Shown: in pieces, positions 9,064-17,060 of the stretch | Layout of the letters: each line of letters begins with the position of its first letter | Position numbering within the stretch: position 1 is the first letter of the stretch | Source of the DNA: Geminicoccaceae bacterium | GTDB taxonomy: Bacteria; Pseudomonadota; Alphaproteobacteria; Geminicoccales; Geminicoccaceae | Length of the DNA: 40,372 nucleotides | Assembly: GCA_025054575.1 (NCBI GenBank) | Contig: JANWZN010000010.1 | Location: forward strand, 1-40,372 | Reading direction: 5' to 3' | Notes under the pieces: model-generated | The model's input: only the letters and a program-made list of their open reading frames with translations | Databases searched by the model: none | Told to the model about the DNA's origin: nothing | Position numbers and translations under genes: made by a program

Positions 9064-9552
9064 ATGGAACTCTCCTCTCCCTCGCCGGCCGGTCCCGCGC
9101 TCCCGCTGCCGGCCCTGCCGGAAACAGCGGCCGAAGCGGCCCGCTGCGCCCCGCTGCACGGGCCCCTCGGCTTTCCGGCCGGGCTTCCCGGTTTTTCCGA
9201 GTTCCGGTCCTTCCGGCTCGAGCCCTTGGGCCCCGCCGCTGGCGATTTCCTGCTGCTCGCTTGCGAGGAGGAGCAGGGCCCGCGCTTCATCGTGCTGCCC
9301 GTGCGCGAGCCGGCCGCTCTCTTCGGCGACGCGCTCGTCGCCGAAGCGGCCGCGCTCGCCGGGGTCGAGCCGGACGAGCTCTGCTTCTTGCTGCTCGTCA
9401 CGCTCGTGCCGGGCCCGGGCGACCGCGAGGCGTTCGTCAATCTGCGCGCCCCGCTCTTGGTCGATCTCCGCCACCGGCTCGCCCGCCAGCTCGTGCTGGC
9501 CGATGCGCGCCTGCCTTTGCGTCATCGCCTGGAGCGCCGTGCCGCGGCCTGA
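9064..9552 (+). CDS. fliW: Flagellar assembly factor FliW
   Basis: A 162-residue protein. FliW binds flagellin and, in Bacillus and Campylobacter, antagonises the translational repressor CsrA, so that flagellin synthesis tracks its export. The family pattern is clear: GLPGFSEFRSFRLEPLG near residue 40, a LLVTLVPGPG strand, VNLRAPLLVDLRHRLARQLVLAD and a terminal LRHRL. About 35 Ala/Pro-rich residues precede the domain, an extension beyond the usual ~130-150 residues. GGAGA at 9053-9057 is the ribosome-binding site. It is separated from flgL by 72 bases with its own possible promoter. No csrA is seen in the window. Confidence 0.85.
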   Translation: MELSSPSPAGPALPLPALPETAAEAARCAPLHGPLGFPAGLPGFSEFRSFRLEPLGPAAGDFLLLACEEEQGPRFIVLPVREPAALFGDALVAEAAALAGVEPDELCFLLLVTLVPGPGDREAFVNLRAPLLVDLRHRLARQLVLADARLPLRHRLERRAAA

Positions 9553-9687
9553 GCCGGCTCGCAGGCCGCGGCCCCGGCGCGGGGAAGGGCGGCGGCGGGT
9601 CCTCGCGCGCTGCGCGGGATCAGGGGTCTGGAGCGTCGATCGCGCGGCCCCTGCCGGAGCGCCGGCGGGGCTGCTAGGACGCGGGCG

Positions 9688-10839
9688 ATGCGCGTGCTCG
9701 CCCCCTCTCCGCCCGTTTGCGCCTCGCCGCCCCGGATCTGGCTCCTGCTCGGCGACAAGCCGGGCGACAACGCCCAGGTGCTGGAACTCGCCCGTGCGCT
9801 GGGCGAGCCTTTTCTGATCAAACGGCTGATTCCGCGGCCCGAGTGGGCGCTCGGCAAGCCGCGCTTCCGGCCGACCCTCGAGCATCTCGACCCGGCCCGC
9901 TCCGACCCCCTCGAGCCGCCCTGGCCGGAGCTCGTGCTGACCATCGGAAGGCGGCCCTCGATGGCCGCACTCTGGCTGCAGGAACAGAGCGCGGGGCGAA
10001 CCCGCCTCGCCATCGTCGGCCGGCCCAAGCGCTGGCCCGAGCGCTTCGCCCTGATCCTCGCCCCGGCGCAGTACGCGGTGCCCGAGGCGGCCAATGTGGT
10101 CCGCCTCGAGCTGCCGCTGTTGCGCCCCGATCCGGAGCGGCTCGAGGCCGCCGCGGCGCGCTGGCGCGAGCGTCTTTCGGCCCTGCCGCGGCCGCTCACC
10201 GCGGTGCTGATCGGCGGCGAGACCAAGCCCTACCGGCTCGATGTCGCCGTCGCCCGGCGCCTGGCGCGCGAGCTCGCGACGCTGCGGGCGCGCGAAGGCG
10301 GCACGCTCTGGGTCACGACGAGCCGGCGCACGGCCCCGGCGGTGGCCGACGCGCTCGAGGCAGCGCTCCCGCCCGGCACCCCCTTCTATCGCTGGCGCGC
10401 CGAGGATCCGCCCGAAGCCAACCCCTATCCCGGCCTCCTGGCGCTGGCCGATCGCTTCGTGGTGACCGGCGACAGCGTCTCGATGCTGGTCGAGGTGGCC
10501 CGCCTCGGCCGGCCGCTCGCGATCTTCCCCCTGCCGGTACGGACCGACCCGGCGACCAGCCTGCGCCGGGCGGTCGGGCGCGCGCTCGCGCCGGAGGGCC
10601 CGGCCGCCGCCCTGGGCGATCTCGGCCGCCGCCTCGGGCTTTTCGGCTTTCCTCGCGAGCTCGAGCGCATCCACCGGCTGCTGTTCGAAAGCGGCCGCGC
10701 CGTACGGCTGGGCGAGCCCTTTCCGCCGCCCGGCTCGCCGCCGCCGGACGAGCTCGACCGGGCGGTCGCCCGGCTGCGCGCCCTGCTCGACGGGTCCGGT
10801 CCGGCGGGGGAGGAGACCGCCGCGTCCGATGGCGGTTGA
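9688..10839 (+). CDS. DUF1022 / mitochondrial-fission ELM1-like protein
   Basis: A 383-residue protein of the ELM1/DUF1022 family, found in plants (a mitochondrial fission factor) and widely in alphaproteobacteria, where its role is unknown. Recognisable elements are LLLGDKPGDNAQVLELARALG near the N-terminus, PWPELVLTIGRRPS, a GGETKPYRLD strand-loop around residue 175, TTSRRTAP, and DRFVVTGDSVSMLVEVARLGRPLAIFPL. The last motif looks like the donor-binding half of a GT-B glycosyltransferase, so a sugar-nucleotide fold is plausible. No signal peptide or membrane segment. It ends 12 bases from the convergent Clp-fold protease gene. Confidence 0.85.
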   Translation: MRVLAPSPPVCASPPRIWLLLGDKPGDNAQVLELARALGEPFLIKRLIPRPEWALGKPRFRPTLEHLDPARSDPLEPPWPELVLTIGRRPSMAALWLQEQSAGRTRLAIVGRPKRWPERFALILAPAQYAVPEAANVVRLELPLLRPDPERLEAAAARWRERLSALPRPLTAVLIGGETKPYRLDVAVARRLARELATLRAREGGTLWVTTSRRTAPAVADALEAALPPGTPFYRWRAEDPPEANPYPGLLALADRFVVTGDSVSMLVEVARLGRPLAIFPLPVRTDPATSLRRAVGRALAPEGPAAALGDLGRRLGLFGFPRELERIHRLLFESGRAVRLGEPFPPPGSPPPDELDRAVARLRALLDGSGPAGEETAASDGG

Positions 10840-10851
10840 GGCCGGCCGGGC

Positions 10852-11673
10852 TCAAGCCGCACGACTGCCGCGCTGGCGCGGGACCGGCAGATATTCGACG
10901 CCGCCCCCCTGGCGGCGCACCGGCTGCGGATAGAGGGTCATGAGCTCGAGGATCTCGCTCGGCATGTCGGTCGAGACCGGGAGCCCGAGCGCCTTCGCCT
11001 CCTCGGCCGAGATCGGGTAATCGTGAGTCCAGGTGCCGGTCGCGAGCTTGGCCGCGATCTCGCGCGCGCGGGCCTCCTCCATGCGCCTGCGGAGGAGGGC
11101 GGTCGCCGCGGCCTCGACCTGGGCGATCGCCTTGCGGCCGACATCGGCGAGCAGGAGCGTCCGGTCGTCCACCTCGGCGATCGGCTTGCTCTCGACCACC
11201 TTGAGGATCGAGGCCGCGGGCATCCCGTCGAGCTGCGGGTCGATCGGTCCCAGCACCGAGTGCCGGCACATCACGATCTCGTCGGCCGCGAGCGCGATCA
11301 GCGTGCCGCCCGACATCGCCAGATGCGGCACGAACACCGTGACCTTGCCCTCGTGCGCCTCGATCGCCCGGGCGATCTGCAACGCGGCGAGCACGAGCCC
11401 GCCCGGCGTGTGCAGGACGATGTCGAGCGGCAGTTTCGGATCGGTGAGCTGGATGGCCCGCAGCACCTCTTCGGAATCGTTGACGTCGATGTAGCGGAGC
11501 AGCGGGAAGCCCAGGAGGCTCATGGTCTCCTGGCGATGGACGAGAAGGATCACCCGCGAGCCGCGCTGCTCTTCGATCTGGGCGATCTTGCGGGTGCGCA
11601 TCGCCTCGAGCCAGCGTCGCTGGAGGACCGGCTGCAGCGCCGAGACCATGAAGAAGAGCCAGAACAGGTCCAT
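10852..11673 (-). CDS. SDH-family Clp-fold serine protease (SppA/ClpP-like)
   Basis: A 273-residue protein of the serine dehydrogenase proteinase (SDH_sah) type. The ATG at 11673 overlaps the rhomboid stop by one base (TGATG); the longer open frame upstream is rhomboid antiframe. Residues 2-14 form a hydrophobic N-terminal segment that should anchor it in the membrane. The Clp/crotonase fold is seen in LPLDIVLHTPGGLVLAA and in LAMSGGTLIALAADEIVMC, where Ser121 is the predicted nucleophile, equivalent to the ASGG serine of SppA. HSVLGPIDPQ follows, as in the family. It probably degrades membrane-released peptides or a protein substrate; the substrate is unknown. Its coupling to a rhomboid protease suggests a joint proteolytic role. 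Confidence 0.85.
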   Translation of the reverse strand: MDLFWLFFMVSALQPVLQRRWLEAMRTRKIAQIEEQRGSRVILLVHRQETMSLLGFPLLRYIDVNDSEEVLRAIQLTDPKLPLDIVLHTPGGLVLAALQIARAIEAHEGKVTVFVPHLAMSGGTLIALAADEIVMCRHSVLGPIDPQLDGMPAASILKVVESKPIAEVDDRTLLLADVGRKAIAQVEAAATALLRRRMEEARAREIAAKLATGTWTHDYPISAEEAKALGLPVSTDMPSEILELMTLYPQPVRRQGGGVEYLPVPRQRGSRAA

Positions 11674-12434
11674 CAGTCCCACGGCCCGATCCCTCCGCGC
11701 CGCCCGCCGTCGGGCAGAAAGCCCCACACGCCCTCGTCGGCGTAGAACGGCCGATAGCGCCGGCGCGGCCGCCGCATCGCGGGGGCCAGGAGCCAGCCGG
11801 CCACGAACCCGCCGATGTGCGCCCACCAGGCGATCCCGCCCGTCCCGTCGCCCTCGCCGAGGGTCAACAGGCCCGGGACGATCTGGGTCAAAAACCAGAA
11901 GGCCGCGAACACGATCGCCCGCACTTCGACGAAGAAGGGCAGGAACAGGACCGGCACGACGAGGACGAGGCGGGCGCGCGGGAACAGCCGCGCATAGGCC
12001 CCGATCACCCCGGCGATCGCTCCCGAAGCACCGACCGCGGGCACGGTCGAGCCGGCATGGACGAGCGCGTGCGCGAAGCCGGCGGCCAGCCCGCAGGCGA
12101 GGTAGAAGGCGAGGTAGCGGCCGGCTCCGAGCCGGTCCTCGACTGCCGGGCCGAAGACCAGGAGCGTCCACATGTTGAACAACAGATGGAGAAACCCGCC
12201 GTGCAGCCACATATGGCCGAAGAACACCCGCCAATCCCACAAGCTCGGCGGATCGCGCAGGGCCTGGGGGCCGAAGAAGCGAGCCGGCACGAGCCCGTGC
12301 TCGTAGAGGAACCGCGCGAAGGCGCGCGGCGGCAGGCCCGCCTCGAAGAGGTAGACGAGCACGCACAGCCCGATCACCGTCCAGGTGACGAGCGGCGGAT
12401 AGCGGGTGGCCACACCGTCACGGACGGGAAGCAA
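11673..12434 (-). CDS. Rhomboid intramembrane serine protease
   Basis: A 253-residue polytopic membrane protein with six predicted segments. The catalytic dyad is Ser137 in GASGAI and His206 in the last helix (WWAHIGGFVAGW); the oxyanion-stabilising Asn87 lies in HLLFNMWTL. The long loop after the first helix and the WRVFFGHMWLHGGF segment are usual for bacterial rhomboids. It should cut transmembrane substrates within the inner membrane. The gene is first in a two-gene operon with the Clp-fold protease. Upstream (12435-12624) lies the divergent promoter region shared with the glycosyltransferase gene. Confidence 0.92.
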   Translation of the reverse strand: MLPVRDGVATRYPPLVTWTVIGLCVLVYLFEAGLPPRAFARFLYEHGLVPARFFGPQALRDPPSLWDWRVFFGHMWLHGGFLHLLFNMWTLLVFGPAVEDRLGAGRYLAFYLACGLAAGFAHALVHAGSTVPAVGASGAIAGVIGAYARLFPRARLVLVVPVLFLPFFVEVRAIVFAAFWFLTQIVPGLLTLGEGDGTGGIAWWAHIGGFVAGWLLAPAMRRPRRRYRPFYADEGVWGFLPDGGRRGGIGPWD

Positions 12435-12573
12435 GGCCGTCTCCCTGGCATGGTGCGCGCCCTCCTATCAGGGGGCCTGCGGGCGGTGAAGGCCGGTCGG
12501 CGGCCGCCTCGAGCGGAGCGGGGCGCGCGCATCGTCGCGCCCGGCGCGCCGTGGTTGAGCCGTGACGTCCGCT

Positions 12574-12589
12574 CGTGCTAGCGAGCACG
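12574..12589. repeat. Inverted repeat in promoter region of the glycosyltransferase gene
   Basis: CGTGCT-AGCG-AGCACG, six-base arms around a four-base centre, 36 bases before the ATG at 12625. A TTGAGC at 12555-12560 and GCTAGC at 12577-12582 (16-base spacer) could be the promoter, in which case the repeat overlies the -10 region and could be an operator. Confidence 0.3.
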
Positions 12590-12624
12590 CTCGGTCGAAG
12601 GCTAGAGGCCGGGGGACGCTTCCG

Positions 12625-13527
12625 ATGAAGCCCTGCGTGTTCGTCCACACCAACCACAAGCAGTATCTGGGCGCGCTCGTCTCCGCCTATTCCATGAAGC
12701 GGAACTCGCGCACGCCCGACGCCTTCGAGGTCCGGCTGATCGAGCACGAGAAATACAAAGCCTTCTTCGACCGCTACGAGGGCCGCGAGTACCGCCGCGA
12801 CGGCTCGACCCGGCGCTGGCTCAACGACGACCTGCAGTCCTTCACGCCGCTTCGCTTCACCCCGCCCGAGCTCATGGGTTACCAGGGCAAGGCGGTGGTG
12901 GTCGACCCGGACGTGTTCGCGGTCCAGGACGTGATGGAGCTCCTCTCCCGCGACACGCAGGGCAAGGCGATCTGGTGCCGGATGCGGGGCACCGGCCCGC
13001 TCGCGCACTTCGCCTCGAGCGTCATGCTGCTCGACTGCGCCAAGCTCACGCATTGGAAGCTAGAGGAGGACTTCGACAAGCTGTTCCGCATGGAGCGGGA
13101 CTACAAGGACTGGATGAACCTAGAATACGAGGACAAGTCGACGATCGGCCTCTTCGAGCCCGAGTGGAACGACTTCGACAAGCTGACGCCGAAGACCAAG
13201 ATGCTCCACAATACCCGGCGGATGACCCAGCCCTGGAAGACCGGGCTGCCGGTCGACTTCGTGCCGGCGGAGCGCTCGATCATCCCGGGTCTCGCCCTCC
13301 TCAAGCGGGCGCGCCGGCGGCTGTTCGGCGAGTACGCTTTCCTCGGCCATTACAAGAAGCACCCCGATTCGAACCAGGAGCGGTATTTCTTCCAGCTCCT
13401 GCGCGAGTGCCTCGAGCAGGGCATCGTCGACGAGGCGCTCCTGAAAGAGCACATGGCGAGGAACCACATCCGTCACGACGCGCTCGAGTTGGTCGAGCGC
13501 GTGCCGCCGCTGCCGAAGGCGGCGTGA
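12625..13527 (+). CDS. GT8-like glycosyltransferase, lineage-specific
   Basis: A 300-residue soluble protein; the ATG at 12625 is chosen because the family-like fold starts at once ([25 protein letters not shown]). The layout resembles GT8 retaining glycosyltransferases: an N-terminal nucleotide-sugar strand, a DPD metal-binding motif in [16 protein letters not shown] (about residues 92-107), a [13 protein letters not shown] acceptor strand, and [15 protein letters not shown], corresponding to the HxGxxKPW element with His as third metal ligand. Donor and acceptor are unknown. The stop overlaps the GTG of rph (GTGA), so the two are co-translated, which is odd because rph is an RNA-processing gene. 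It contains several CTA and other rare codons, hinting at weaker codon adaptation than its neighbours. Confidence 0.6.
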   Translation: MKPCVFVHTNHKQYLGALVSAYSMKRNSRTPDAFEVRLIEHEKYKAFFDRYEGREYRRDGSTRRWLNDDLQSFTPLRFTPPELMGYQGKAVVVDPDVFAVQDVMELLSRDTQGKAIWCRMRGTGPLAHFASSVMLLDCAKLTHWKLEEDFDKLFRMERDYKDWMNLEYEDKSTIGLFEPEWNDFDKLTPKTKMLHNTRRMTQPWKTGLPVDFVPAERSIIPGLALLKRARRRLFGEYAFLGHYKKHPDSNQERYFFQLLRECLEQGIVDEALLKEHMARNHIRHDALELVERVPPLPKAA

Positions 13528-14255
13528 GCGGCTTCGCACGGCCCTCCGGGCGGCGACCGGACGAACTGCGGCCGGTCGCCCTCGAGCCCGGCTGGAGCCG
13601 GCACGCCGAGGGCTCCTGCCTGGTCCGCATGGGCCACACCGTGGTGTTGTGCACCGCCAGCGTCGAGGAACGGGTGCCGGCCTTCCTGCGCAACACCGGC
13701 AAGGGCTGGGTGACCGCCGAATACGGCATGCTGCCCCGGGCCACCACCACCCGCGGCGAGCGCGAGGCGGCGCGCGGCCGGCAGTCGGGCCGGACCCAGG
13801 AGATCCAGCGCCTGATCGGCCGCTCGCTGCGCGCCGTGACCGACCTCGAGCTTTTGGGCGAGCGGCAGATCGTGGTCGACTGCGACGTGCTGCAGGCCGA
13901 CGGCGGCACCCGCTGCGCCGCGATCACCGGCGGCTACGTCGCCCTCCACCAGGCCCTCGCGCGGCTCGTGCGGGCGGGCGAGCTGCCGCGGCTGCCGCTC
14001 CGCGAGCCCGTGGCCGCGGTCTCCTGCGGGGTGGTGGGCGGCACCGCCCTCCTCGATCTCGATTATGCCGAGGACAGCGTCGCCCAGGCCGACGGCAACT
14101 TCGTCCTCTCCGCCTCGGGCGGGGTGGTCGAGATCCAGCTCACCGCCGAAGACCTGCCGCTCGGCGACCACCACGTGGCCGCACTGCGGGCGCTGGCCGA
14201 GCGCGGCATCGCCGAGCTCGTCGCCCTGCAGCGCCAGGCGATCGCGACGGTCTGA
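13524..14255 (+). CDS. rph: Ribonuclease PH
   Basis: A 243-residue phosphorolytic 3'-5' exoribonuclease that trims tRNA 3' ends. The start is the GTG at 13524, which overlaps the previous stop by four bases; the N-terminus then reads [15 protein letters not shown], matching the family. Other signatures are [56 protein letters not shown]-like, [24 protein letters not shown] and the phosphate-site SxxSGG-type region. Length is normal (~238). It precedes rdgB by three bases; rph-rdgB is a common alphaproteobacterial pair, usually beside hrcA and hemW, both absent here. Confidence 0.96.
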   Translation: MSGFARPSGRRPDELRPVALEPGWSRHAEGSCLVRMGHTVVLCTASVEERVPAFLRNTGKGWVTAEYGMLPRATTTRGEREAARGRQSGRTQEIQRLIGRSLRAVTDLELLGERQIVVDCDVLQADGGTRCAAITGGYVALHQALARLVRAGELPRLPLREPVAAVSCGVVGGTALLDLDYAEDSVAQADGNFVLSASGGVVEIQLTAEDLPLGDHHVAALRALAERGIAELVALQRQAIATV

Positions 14256-14258
14256 ACG

Positions 14259-14888
14259 GTGCGAAAGCTGGCGGCCGGCGACCGCCTCATCGTCGCCACC
14301 CACAACCCGGGCAAGCTCGCCGAGTTCCGCGCCCTGCTCGCGCCGCGCGGGATCGAGGTGATCGGCGCCGGCGAGCTCGGGCTCGAAGCACCGGCCGAGA
14401 CCGGCACGAGTTTTTTGGAGAACGCCCGGCTCAAGGCGCTGGCCGCGGCGCGCGCGAGCGGGCTGCCGGCGCTCGCCGACGACAGCGGCCTCGAGGTCCG
14501 CGGCCTCGACGGCGCCCCGGGCCTCGCCACCGCCGATTGGGCCGGGCCCGAACGCGACTTCGCGCGCGCCATGCGGCGGGTGCGCGAGGAGCTCGTCGCC
14601 CGCTTCGGCTCGATCGACCGGGCCGATCGGCGCGCCGCCTTCGTGGCCGTCCTCTGCCTCGCCTGGCCGGACGGCCGGGTCGAATGCGCCGAAGGTCGGG
14701 TCGAGGGCGAGATCGCCCCCGAACCGCGCGGCACGGGCGGCTTCGGCTACGATCCGCTCTTCGTACCCGACGGCGAGAGCCGCACCTTCGGCGAGATGCT
14801 GGCGGCGGAGAAGGAAGCGCTCTCGCATCGCGCCAAGGCGATGGCGGCGCTGCTCGCGCGCTGCTTCGCCGAGCCCGACCACGGCTAG
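14259..14888 (+). CDS. rdgB: dITP/XTP pyrophosphatase (RdgB/HAM1)
   Basis: A 209-residue nucleotide house-cleaning enzyme that hydrolyses dITP, ITP and XTP to monophosphates. It starts with GTG three bases after the rph stop. The substrate-binding motif THNPGKLAEF (residues ~14-23), ETGTSFLENARLKA, the metal/catalytic DDSGLEV (~71-77), GYDPLF and the terminal SHRAKA motif are all present. The length is normal. It probably shares a transcript with the glycosyltransferase and rph. Confidence 0.96.
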   Translation: MRKLAAGDRLIVATHNPGKLAEFRALLAPRGIEVIGAGELGLEAPAETGTSFLENARLKALAAARASGLPALADDSGLEVRGLDGAPGLATADWAGPERDFARAMRRVREELVARFGSIDRADRRAAFVAVLCLAWPDGRVECAEGRVEGEIAPEPRGTGGFGYDPLFVPDGESRTFGEMLAAEKEALSHRAKAMAALLARCFAEPDHG

Positions 14889-14952
14889 CCGGTCGGCTCG
14901 GCCGACTAGGGGGCACGCCGACTTCGAGCGGCTCGCGACGGCCCGGGCGGGA

Positions 14953-14981
14953 TTGCGCGGACCGCGCGAAGCTGCCATCTC
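14953..14981 (+). promoter_or_regulatory. Possible sigma-70 promoter of tRNA-Ala
   Basis: TTGCGC at 14953-14958 and CATCTC at 14976-14981 are separated by 17 bases, and the tRNA begins 12 bases further on. The spacing fits a stable-RNA promoter, although the -10 box is weak. Confidence 0.35.
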
Positions 14982-14992
14982 TCCGGGCGCGT

Positions 14993-15068
14993 GGGGCCGT
15001 AGCTCAGCTGGGAGAGCACCTGCTTTGCAAGCAGGGGGTCGGCGGTTCGAGCCCGCTCGGCTCCACCA
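14993..15068 (+). tRNA. tRNA-Ala (anticodon UGC)
   Basis: A 76-base cloverleaf with encoded CCA (15066-15068). The acceptor GGGGCCG (14993-14999) pairs with CGGCTCC (15058-15064, one G-U). The D-arm reads GCTCAGCTGGGAGAGC. The anticodon stem CCTGC/GCAGG encloses TTTGCAA, giving UGC, and the T-arm contains GGTTCGAGCC. This isoacceptor is often found within rRNA operons but here stands alone between rdgB and the TRAP genes. Confidence 0.97.
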
Positions 15069-15087
15069 CGACTGCCCCAGCCAGGCC

Positions 15088-15117
15088 GATACGGCGTCGC
15101 CGCCTCCGCGGCGTATC
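15088..15117. terminator. Hairpin between tRNA-Ala and dctM
   Basis: GATACG (15088-15093) pairs with CGTATC (15112-15117), with an inner CCGC/GCGG stem. It lies between two convergent units, 20 bases after the tRNA, and could terminate both; only a weak T-rich tract (TCGTTCCCC) follows on the plus strand. Confidence 0.35.
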
Positions 15118-15185
15118 TCGTTCCCCTGTCGTCACCGCGTGTGGCCGACGAGCCCACACGAGCTCCGACCGCAGCTGCCGCCCGC

Positions 15186-16502
15186 TCAGCCCACCCGCGG
15201 GCCCATCAGGAGATCCGGCAGCCAGGTGGCGAGGCCCGGCACCAGGCAGAGGATCACGATCTCGAGCACCATCAAGAGCATGAAGGGCAAGGCGCCCTTG
15301 AGGATGGTGGGCAGCGGTACGTCGGGCGCGATCCCGTTGATCACGAACAGGTTGAGGCCCACCGGCGGGGTGATCAGCCCGAGCTCCATGTTGAGGGTCA
15401 AGATCACCCCGAACCAGACCGGGTCGAAGCCGGCATTGACCAGGATCGGCAGGATGATCGGGGTGGTCATGAGGATGATCGCCGCGGGCGGCAAGAAGCA
15501 GCCCGCAACCAACAGAAGAACGTTGATCCAGAACAAGAGAACCCAGCGGTTCACCTCGAGCGCCGCGATCCCTTGCGCGATCGACTGGGTGACGTAGAGG
15601 CTCGAGAGCATGTAGCCGAACAGGATCGAGGTCGCGATGATCATGAGGATCATCGTCGATTCGCGGATCGTCGCCTCGAAGATCGGCCACAGCTCGCGCG
15701 GCCGCCAGACCCGGTAGACGAGGACGACCAGCAAGAGACAGAGCACGGCACCGACGCCGGCCGCCTCCGACGGTGTCGCGATCCCGCCGTAGAGCGCCCA
15801 CACCACGCCCGCGATCACGACGAGGAAGGGTACGACCCGCGGCAGGATCGCCAGCCGCTCGGCGAGCGAGGGGCCGGGGCCGGCGGGCCGGTGCGCGCCG
15901 CGCCGCAGGCTCGCGATCACGGCCCAGAGCGCGAACAGGCCCGTGAGCAGCAGTCCCGGCACGATGCCAGCGAGGAACAGCCGGCCGATCGAGGTCTCGG
16001 ACGCGATCCCGTAGAGGATCATGGTGATCGAGGGCGGGATCAGGATGCCGAGCGTACCGCCGGCGGCGATCGCGCCCGTGGCGAGATCGGCCGGAAAGCC
16101 GCGCCGGCGCATCTCGGGGATGCCCATCTTGCCGATCGCCGCGCAGGTCGCGGGCGAGGAGCCGGTCAGCGCGGAAAAGAGCGCGCAGGCGCCGATGTTG
16201 GCGACGACGAGATTGCCCGGCACCCGCCACAGCCAGCGGGCGAGCGCCTCGTAGAGATCGGCACCGGCGCGCGAGGCGGCGACCGCCGCCCCCATCAAGA
16301 CGAACATCGGGATCGAGACGAGGGTGAAGTCGTTGAGCCCGGCAAAGAGCGTGTCGGCCAGGTTGGCGAGCGCGATCGGCCCGTCGACCGCGAGCAGGAA
16401 GCCCAGGGCCACGAGCCCGAGCGCGAAGGCCACGGGCGTCCCCGTCGCGAGGACGAGGACGGTGACGAGGCCGATGAGCGCACCCAGCGCCAGCGGGCTC
16501 AA
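15186..16502 (-). CDS. dctM: TRAP transporter large permease (DctM)
   Basis: A 438-residue polytopic membrane protein (about 12 segments) that carries substrate uptake driven by a sodium gradient. The start is a TTG at 16502, overlapping the dctQ stop by four bases (TTGA) and giving LSPLALGALIG; the longer open frame upstream is dctQ antiframe. The usual signatures are ALTGSSPATCAAIGKMGIPEM, GGTLGILIPPSITMILYG, GVGAVLCLLL, and ITPPVGLNLFVINGIA near the end. The protein is last in the operon dctP-dctQ-dctM. Its substrate cannot be read from the permease. Confidence 0.94.
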   Translation of the reverse strand: MSPLALGALIGLVTVLVLATGTPVAFALGLVALGFLLAVDGPIALANLADTLFAGLNDFTLVSIPMFVLMGAAVAASRAGADLYEALARWLWRVPGNLVVANIGACALFSALTGSSPATCAAIGKMGIPEMRRRGFPADLATGAIAAGGTLGILIPPSITMILYGIASETSIGRLFLAGIVPGLLLTGLFALWAVIASLRRGAHRPAGPGPSLAERLAILPRVVPFLVVIAGVVWALYGGIATPSEAAGVGAVLCLLLVVLVYRVWRPRELWPIFEATIRESTMILMIIATSILFGYMLSSLYVTQSIAQGIAALEVNRWVLLFWINVLLLVAGCFLPPAAIILMTTPIILPILVNAGFDPVWFGVILTLNMELGLITPPVGLNLFVINGIAPDVPLPTILKGALPFMLLMVLEIVILCLVPGLATWLPDLLMGPRVG

Positions 16503-17017
16503 ACCGCGACCTCGTGCGGCGTGCCGAAGGGCGGGCGACGGCCGGTCGCGATCTGCCAGATCTCGGCGACGTATTGCAAGGTCAACAGAAGCGATCCCAC
16601 GGGCAGCGCGAGATAGGGGATCCAGAGCCGTGCCCGCCACATCGAGCTGGTCTTGAGATCGAGGCTCCAGGCCTCCCACCACCATTCGAGCGAGGTTGCG
16701 AAGACCACGAGGCAGAAAACGAAACCGAGGGCGGCGGCGATCAGGCCCAGCGCCCGGCGCGCCCGCCCCTCGAGCCACAGCGGCAGAAGCTCGACCACGA
16801 CATGGCCGCGGACGAGGAGGACGTAGGGTGCGGCCAGGAAAGTCGAGGCGACCAGCGCGAAGGTCACGAACTCGTTCTGCCAGATGGCCGAGCGGCCGAG
16901 CCCGTGGCGGACCACCAGCATCTGACAGATCACCGCGATCGCGGCGACCAGGAGCCCGGCGGCCACGAACGCAGCCGCCCGCGAGAGCCCGCTCACGATC
17001 CGGGCGTAGGTCTCCAT
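16499..17017 (-). CDS. dctQ: TRAP transporter small permease (DctQ)
   Basis: A 172-residue protein with four predicted membrane segments, the small subunit that pairs with DctM. Typical features are the WQNEFVTFALVASTFLAAPYVLLVRGHVVVELL stretch, where the E and RGHV positions are family hallmarks, and LWIPYLALPVGSLLLTLQY in the last helix. It follows dctP by 43 bases and overlaps dctM. Confidence 0.92.
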   Translation of the reverse strand: METYARIVSGLSRAAAFVAAGLLVAAIAVICQMLVVRHGLGRSAIWQNEFVTFALVASTFLAAPYVLLVRGHVVVELLPLWLEGRARRALGLIAAALGFVFCLVVFATSLEWWWEAWSLDLKTSSMWRARLWIPYLALPVGSLLLTLQYVAEIWQIATGRRPPFGTPHEVAV

Positions 17018-17060
17018 CGCGTGCCTCGACGCGCGGTCGGAGGGACCGGTCGCCGCGCCC

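Noticed and set aside
10852-12366. A single 504-residue Clp-fold protein including the rhomboid region in another frame
   Set aside because: The first ~230 residues are the antiframe of a rhomboid gene with intact catalytic residues; the TGATG junction at 11673 explains both genes.
14993-15068. tRNA-Ala as an integration site for a mobile element
   Set aside because: No integrase, no partial tRNA 3'-end duplication and no change in gene type downstream; the neighbours are ordinary TRAP genes.
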